A stretch of 64,000 nucleotides of DNA from JALZAI01 sp038212215 (GTDB taxonomy: Bacteria > Actinomycetota > Actinomycetes > Mycobacteriales > Jatrophihabitantaceae): contig JBBQUT010000003.1 of assembly GCA_038212215.1 (NCBI GenBank), forward strand, positions 62,001 to 126,000, read 5' to 3'. Positions 61,514 to 64,000 of the stretch are shown in pieces. Numbering within the stretch: position 1 is the stretch's first letter; each line of letters starts with the position of its first letter. Under the pieces are notes generated by a model. It saw only the letters and a program-made list of their open reading frames with translations, had not been told where the DNA came from and searched no databases. Position numbers and translations under genes: made by a program.

Positions 61514-61744
61514 TCAGCGCTTGCGAATCCGGCGCACGATCAGCAGGAGCACGACTGCCCCGACCCCGCCGATCACTGCCTTGCCCTGCTGGGTCTGGGC
61601 CTTGGCCTTGGCGGTCGCGATCACATTGTCGCGAACCCGCTTGGGATTGGTGCGGTAGGTGATCTGGTCGACGGCTCGCGCTAGTGACACCCGCGCCTGT
61701 TCGATGTCGCGCTGGATCTCGGCCGCGTTGCGCTCGTCCGCCAC
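61514..61744 (-). CDS. DUF3618 domain-containing membrane protein
   Basis: A 76-residue protein with the DUF3618 core (AAEIQRDIEQARVSLARAVDQI, NPKRVRDNV) and a C-terminal membrane helix (AVIGGVGAVVLLLIVRRI) with a basic tail. Such proteins are thought to be membrane-anchored and small; function unknown. The divergent neighbour is bcp, matching the DUF3618-bcp arrangement of mycobacteria. Confidence 0.88.
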   Translation of the reverse strand: MADERNAAEIQRDIEQARVSLARAVDQITYRTNPKRVRDNVIATAKAKAQTQQGKAVIGGVGAVVLLLIVRRIRKR

Positions 61745-61829
61745 GTCGTAGCTCCTCTCACCCGACCCGTCCGAGTCGGTTTGCTGAGCCTAGGCCAACG
61801 CGTGCACCCGCAATGGCTACGGTGGCGCC

Positions 61830-62294
61830 ATGACGCGTCTCGCGCCGGGTGACCCGGCCCCCGATTTCACTCTCGACGACGCCGACGGCAAACCGGTGTC
61901 GCTGCATGACTTTCGCGGCCGCAGGGTGATCGTCTACTTCTACCCGGCCGCGATGACCCCTGGCTGCACCAAGCAGGCATGCGACTTCCGCGACAGCCTG
62001 GACTCGCTCGCCGCGGCCGGGTTCGCCGTGCTCGGCGTCTCACCGGACAAGCCGGCCAAGCTGACAAAGTTCCGCGAGCGCGACGGAGTGAACTTTCCGC
62101 TGCTGTCGGACCCGGACCGTGGCGTTCTGGACGCCTATGGCGCGTATGGCGAAAAAAGCATGTACGGCAAGAAGGTCATGGGGGTGATCCGCTCGACATT
62201 CGTCGTGGACGAGCAGGGCGCGCTCGAACTTGCGCAGTACAACGTCAAGGCCAGCGGGCACGTCGCCAAGTTGCGCGGCGACCTCGGCCTCTGA
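61830..62294 (+). CDS. bcp: Thioredoxin-dependent peroxiredoxin (Bcp/PrxQ type)
   Basis: A 154-residue peroxiredoxin that reduces peroxides. The peroxidatic cysteine at residue 46 and resolving cysteine at residue 51 lie in MTPGCTKQACDFRD, the Bcp C-x4-C arrangement. GVSPDKPAKLTKFRERDGVNFPLLSDPDRGVLDAYGAYGEK is the rest of the core. ATG start. The DksA-like gene begins about 8 nt later on the same strand. Confidence 0.94.
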   Translation: MTRLAPGDPAPDFTLDDADGKPVSLHDFRGRRVIVYFYPAAMTPGCTKQACDFRDSLDSLAAAGFAVLGVSPDKPAKLTKFRERDGVNFPLLSDPDRGVLDAYGAYGEKSMYGKKVMGVIRSTFVVDEQGALELAQYNVKASGHVAKLRGDLGL

Positions 62295-62301
62295 ACGCCC
62301 A

Positions 62302-62664
62302 TTGGATGCCGACCTGGGTCGGGCGCGGTTGACCGCGATGCAGCACGACGCCCGCGCCCGGATCGCCGCGCTGCGCGAGGTGGTTGACGACCTGATCGCC
62401 TCCGCGTCGTCCACGACGGGCGACGATGAGCACGACCCGGAGGGTGCCACGATCGGCTTCGAACGGGCCCAGGCGCTCGCCCTCGTCGAGCAGGCCCAGG
62501 CACGACTAGCCGAGATCGACGTCGCCCTGCGCCGCCTGGAAGGTGGGAGCTTCGGCGACTGTGCGCGTTGCGGACAGCCGATCGGAGCGGAACGTCTGGA
62601 GGCCCGACCGGCCGCAGCATTGTGCGTGGCGTGTGCTGCCAGCCGCGCGCGTCGTACGCTCTGA
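62302..62664 (+). CDS. DksA/TraR-type C4 zinc-finger protein
   Basis: A 120-residue protein with a coiled N-terminal half (ARARIAALREVVDDLIASA to QAQARLAEIDVALRRLEGG) and a C-terminal zinc finger with cysteines in CARCGQPI and CVACAAS. DksA/TraR proteins bind RNA polymerase in the secondary channel. The TTG at 62302 is one start; an ATG at 62338 is the alternative and shortens it by twelve residues. Its stop lies 5 nt before the tRNA. Confidence 0.82.
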   Translation: MDADLGRARLTAMQHDARARIAALREVVDDLIASASSTTGDDEHDPEGATIGFERAQALALVEQAQARLAEIDVALRRLEGGSFGDCARCGQPIGAERLEARPAAALCVACAASRARRTL

Positions 62665-62669
62665 CGCAC

Positions 62670-62742
62670 GGGGCCGTAGCCCAAAGGCAGAGGCAGCGGC
62701 TTTAGGTGCCGCCCAGTGCGGGTTCGACTCCCGCCGGCCCTA
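62670..62742 (+). tRNA. tRNA with UAG anticodon (Leu by anticodon), short variable loop
   Basis: A 73-nt cloverleaf fits by eye: acceptor GGGGCCG/CGGCCCT with a G1-U72 pair, D arm around GCC-GGC, anticodon stem GCGGC/GCCGC with the 7-nt loop TTTAGGT, 5-nt variable loop CCAGT, T arm GCGGG/CCCGC with TTCGACT, discriminator A. Anticodon UAG reads CUA, a leucine codon, yet leucine tRNAs normally have a long variable arm, absent here. CCA is not encoded. It lies between a zinc-finger gene and a methyltransferase gene. Confidence 0.8.
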
Positions 62743-62743
62743 C

Positions 62744-63592
62744 GTGCTGGACGTGGGTTCGTCGACCGACTACGTCGTGCTCGGCGACTGCGCGGCCGTC
62801 CTGCCCGCGCTGCCGGACGCGTCGTTCCAGCTGATCTACATCGACCCGCCGTTCAACACCGGCAAGGTGCAGCGACGCGCGACGTTGCGGACGGTGCGCG
62901 ACGAGCAGGGCGATCGCACCGGATTCGGCGGACGCCGCTACGCCAGCGTCGAGATCGGCCGGCGCGCGTACCTCGACGCATCTGAGGACTACCTCGGCTT
63001 CCTCGAACCGCTGCTGGTCCAGGCCCGGCGCCTGCTCACCGACAGCGGCACGCTGTATTTGCACCTGGACTACCGGGAGGCGCACTACGCGAAGGTGTTG
63101 CTCGACGCGGTGTTCGGGCGCGACTGCTTCCTGAACGAGATCATCTGGGCCTACGACTTCGGTGGACGGTCCCGCGATCGCTGGCCCGCCAAGCACGACA
63201 CGATTCTTGTCTACGTCAAGACCCGGGGCCGGCACTTCTTCGACCAGAATGCCGTCGAGCGCATCCCATATCTGGCGCCGGGCTTGGTCACGCCGCAGAA
63301 GGCGGCGCGCGGCAAGTTGCCGACCGACGTCTGGTGGCACACCATCGTCGCCACCAACGGGCGCGAGAAGACCGGCTACCCGAATCAGAAGCCCGAAGGC
63401 GTGCTGCAACTGATCGTGCAGGCGTCCTCGCGACCGGGCGACCGCGTACTCGACTTCTTCGCCGGCAGCGGGACGACCGGTGCGGTCGCGACGAAACTCG
63501 CGCGCCGGTACGTGCTTGTCGACAACAACCCGGAGGCGATCGAGGTCATCCACGCCAGGCTGCCTGGGGCGGTATTGGAGTCAGTCGGCTGA
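62744..63592 (+). CDS. DNA methyltransferase (beta-class, N6-adenine/N4-cytosine)
   Basis: A 282-residue SAM-dependent DNA methyltransferase. The catalytic motif IV is IDPPFNTG near residues 34-39, a target-recognition region lies in the middle, and the SAM motif I is DFFAGSGTTGAVA near residue 240; catalytic before SAM motif marks the beta class. No restriction endonuclease is adjacent, so it is probably an orphan. The GTG at 62744 starts 2 nt after the tRNA, with no room for a ribosome-binding site outside the tRNA; a second GTG lies at 62753. Its 3' end overlaps the convergent Rieske gene by 12 nt. Confidence 0.85.
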   Translation: MLDVGSSTDYVVLGDCAAVLPALPDASFQLIYIDPPFNTGKVQRRATLRTVRDEQGDRTGFGGRRYASVEIGRRAYLDASEDYLGFLEPLLVQARRLLTDSGTLYLHLDYREAHYAKVLLDAVFGRDCFLNEIIWAYDFGGRSRDRWPAKHDTILVYVKTRGRHFFDQNAVERIPYLAPGLVTPQKAARGKLPTDVWWHTIVATNGREKTGYPNQKPEGVLQLIVQASSRPGDRVLDFFAGSGTTGAVATKLARRYVLVDNNPEAIEVIHARLPGAVLESVG

Positions 63593-64000
63593 CTCGTCGC
63601 GCTCGTCCTCGTCATCGTGTTGCTCGCGGTGGTCGTGGTGCTCGAGCGGCGGCAGCGGCTCGCCGGGAACCGGCACTCCCGCAGGGGCCGCGCGCAGATC
63701 GTGGCCGACCGAGGTCAGGCATTTGCCGTCGGACAGTCGCCACTTCCAGCCGTGCATCTGGCAGCTCAGCACGCCGTCCCCGATCGCGCCAAAGCGGGAA
63801 AGATCAGCTTTCAGGTGTGGGCAGCGGCGCTGCACGTCCCACCCGTCCAGCGTGATCGTCTCGGCAGCCTCGGTGGCGTTCTGCTCCGCGAACCATCCCT
63901 CGGCGTAGTTCAACCGCTCCTCGGAGAGGCATTTGAAAAAGAGGTAGACGAATTCGTTGTACGGGCCGATGCGCGTCGCCGCGAACCTGCAGGACAGGAA
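63581..64000 (-). CDS. Rieske 2Fe-2S protein, C-terminal part (possibly NamH-like)
   Basis: This frame runs off the window's right edge, so only the C-terminal 139 residues are seen. The Rieske cluster ligands are in RRCPHLKADLSRFG and SCQMHGWKW (C-x-H and C-x2-H). Preceding residues (GPYNEFVYLFFKCLSEERLNYAEGWF) resemble, as I remember it, the actinobacterial UDP-MurNAc hydroxylase NamH, which has an N-terminal metallo-beta-lactamase fold. The tail EHHDHREQHDDEDERDESAD is strongly charged. The family assignment beyond Rieske needs the missing 5' part. Confidence 0.7.
   Translation of the reverse strand, partial: FLSCRFAATRIGPYNEFVYLFFKCLSEERLNYAEGWFAEQNATEAAETITLDGWDVQRRCPHLKADLSRFGAIGDGVLSCQMHGWKWRLSDGKCLTSVGHDLRAAPAGVPVPGEPLPPLEHHDHREQHDDEDERDESAD

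Noticed and set aside
1..64000. CRISPR arrays, insertion sequences, prophage or integrase genes
   Set aside because: No regularly spaced repeats, no transposase or recombinase motifs and no flanking direct repeats of IS type were seen.

Overview
The window is GC-rich chromosomal DNA from an actinomycete. The evidence is gene order and family content: lhr-nei, clgR-cinA-pgsA-rimO-argA-ftsK, dapA/thyX, rimP-nusA-ylxR-infB-rbfA-truB-ribF-rpsO-pnp-pepR-dapB, dxr-rip1-ispG and DUF3618-bcp all resemble mycobacterial and other actinobacterial neighbourhoods. GTG and TTG starts and likely leaderless transcripts fit the same picture. A frankineal lineage (Jatrophihabitans/Nakamurella-like) is a guess from gene content; the sequence alone does not fix the genus. 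There is no rRNA, CRISPR array, transposase or integrase, and no gene-free stretch above 300 bases.

Layout. 1-7.9 kb: an acetyltransferase, the giant helicase Lhr with the DNA glycosylase Nei, a VOC protein, a membrane protein and a TetR regulator. 8-16.4 kb: clgR, cinA, pgsA, rimO, argA, a small ORF, a hydrolase with a problem at its start, ftsK and dapA. 16.4-25.1 kb: a class III aminotransferase, thyX, a ribbon-helix-helix/DUF4097 module behind a perfect palindrome, an AlkX-like glycosylase, DedA, an acetyltransferase, a frameshifted mismatch glycosylase, DUF2461, and a LysR gene divergent from a 53-aa ORF. 25.1-27.3 kb: dapB and the M16 protease pepR. 27.3-34.7 kb: a block that separates pepR from pnp and holds a proline-rich peptide, an Rrf2 regulator, a cysA-W-T-sbp sulfate importer, an MFS exporter and an arsR-aquaporin-arsC operon. 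34.7-47.8 kb: the translation/RNA operon group (pnp, rpsO, ribF, a phosphotransferase, truB, MATE, rbfA, DUF503, infB, ylxR, nusA, rimP), read leftwards. 47.9-55.6 kb: two ferritin-like proteins, an Eis-type acetyltransferase, a two-gene ABC exporter, a HAD phosphatase and a GNAT. 55.7-59.4 kb: the MEP isoprenoid genes ispG and dxr around the site-2 protease rip1. 59.5-64 kb: a lactate monooxygenase-like flavoprotein, DUF47, DUF3618, peroxiredoxin, a DksA-like zinc finger, a class-I-shaped tRNA with a UAG anticodon, a DNA methyltransferase starting 2 nt after it, and the C-terminal part of a Rieske protein.

How the genes work together. Most operons are housekeeping: lysine/diaminopimelate synthesis (dapA, dapB), dTMP synthesis (thyX), ribosome maturation and translation initiation, RNA decay, isoprenoid precursors, DNA repair and chromosome translocation. 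Accessory functions are sulfate uptake and arsenic detoxification.

Points deserving attention: the tRNA/methyltransferase junction at 62670-62760, the palindrome at 18596-18618, a 52-bp dispersed repeat (25868, 40612, fragment at 54726), triple GTGTTACC repeats at 7941, two apparent broken reading frames (12025 and about 22904), and several small ORFs, two of them with good ribosome-binding sites.
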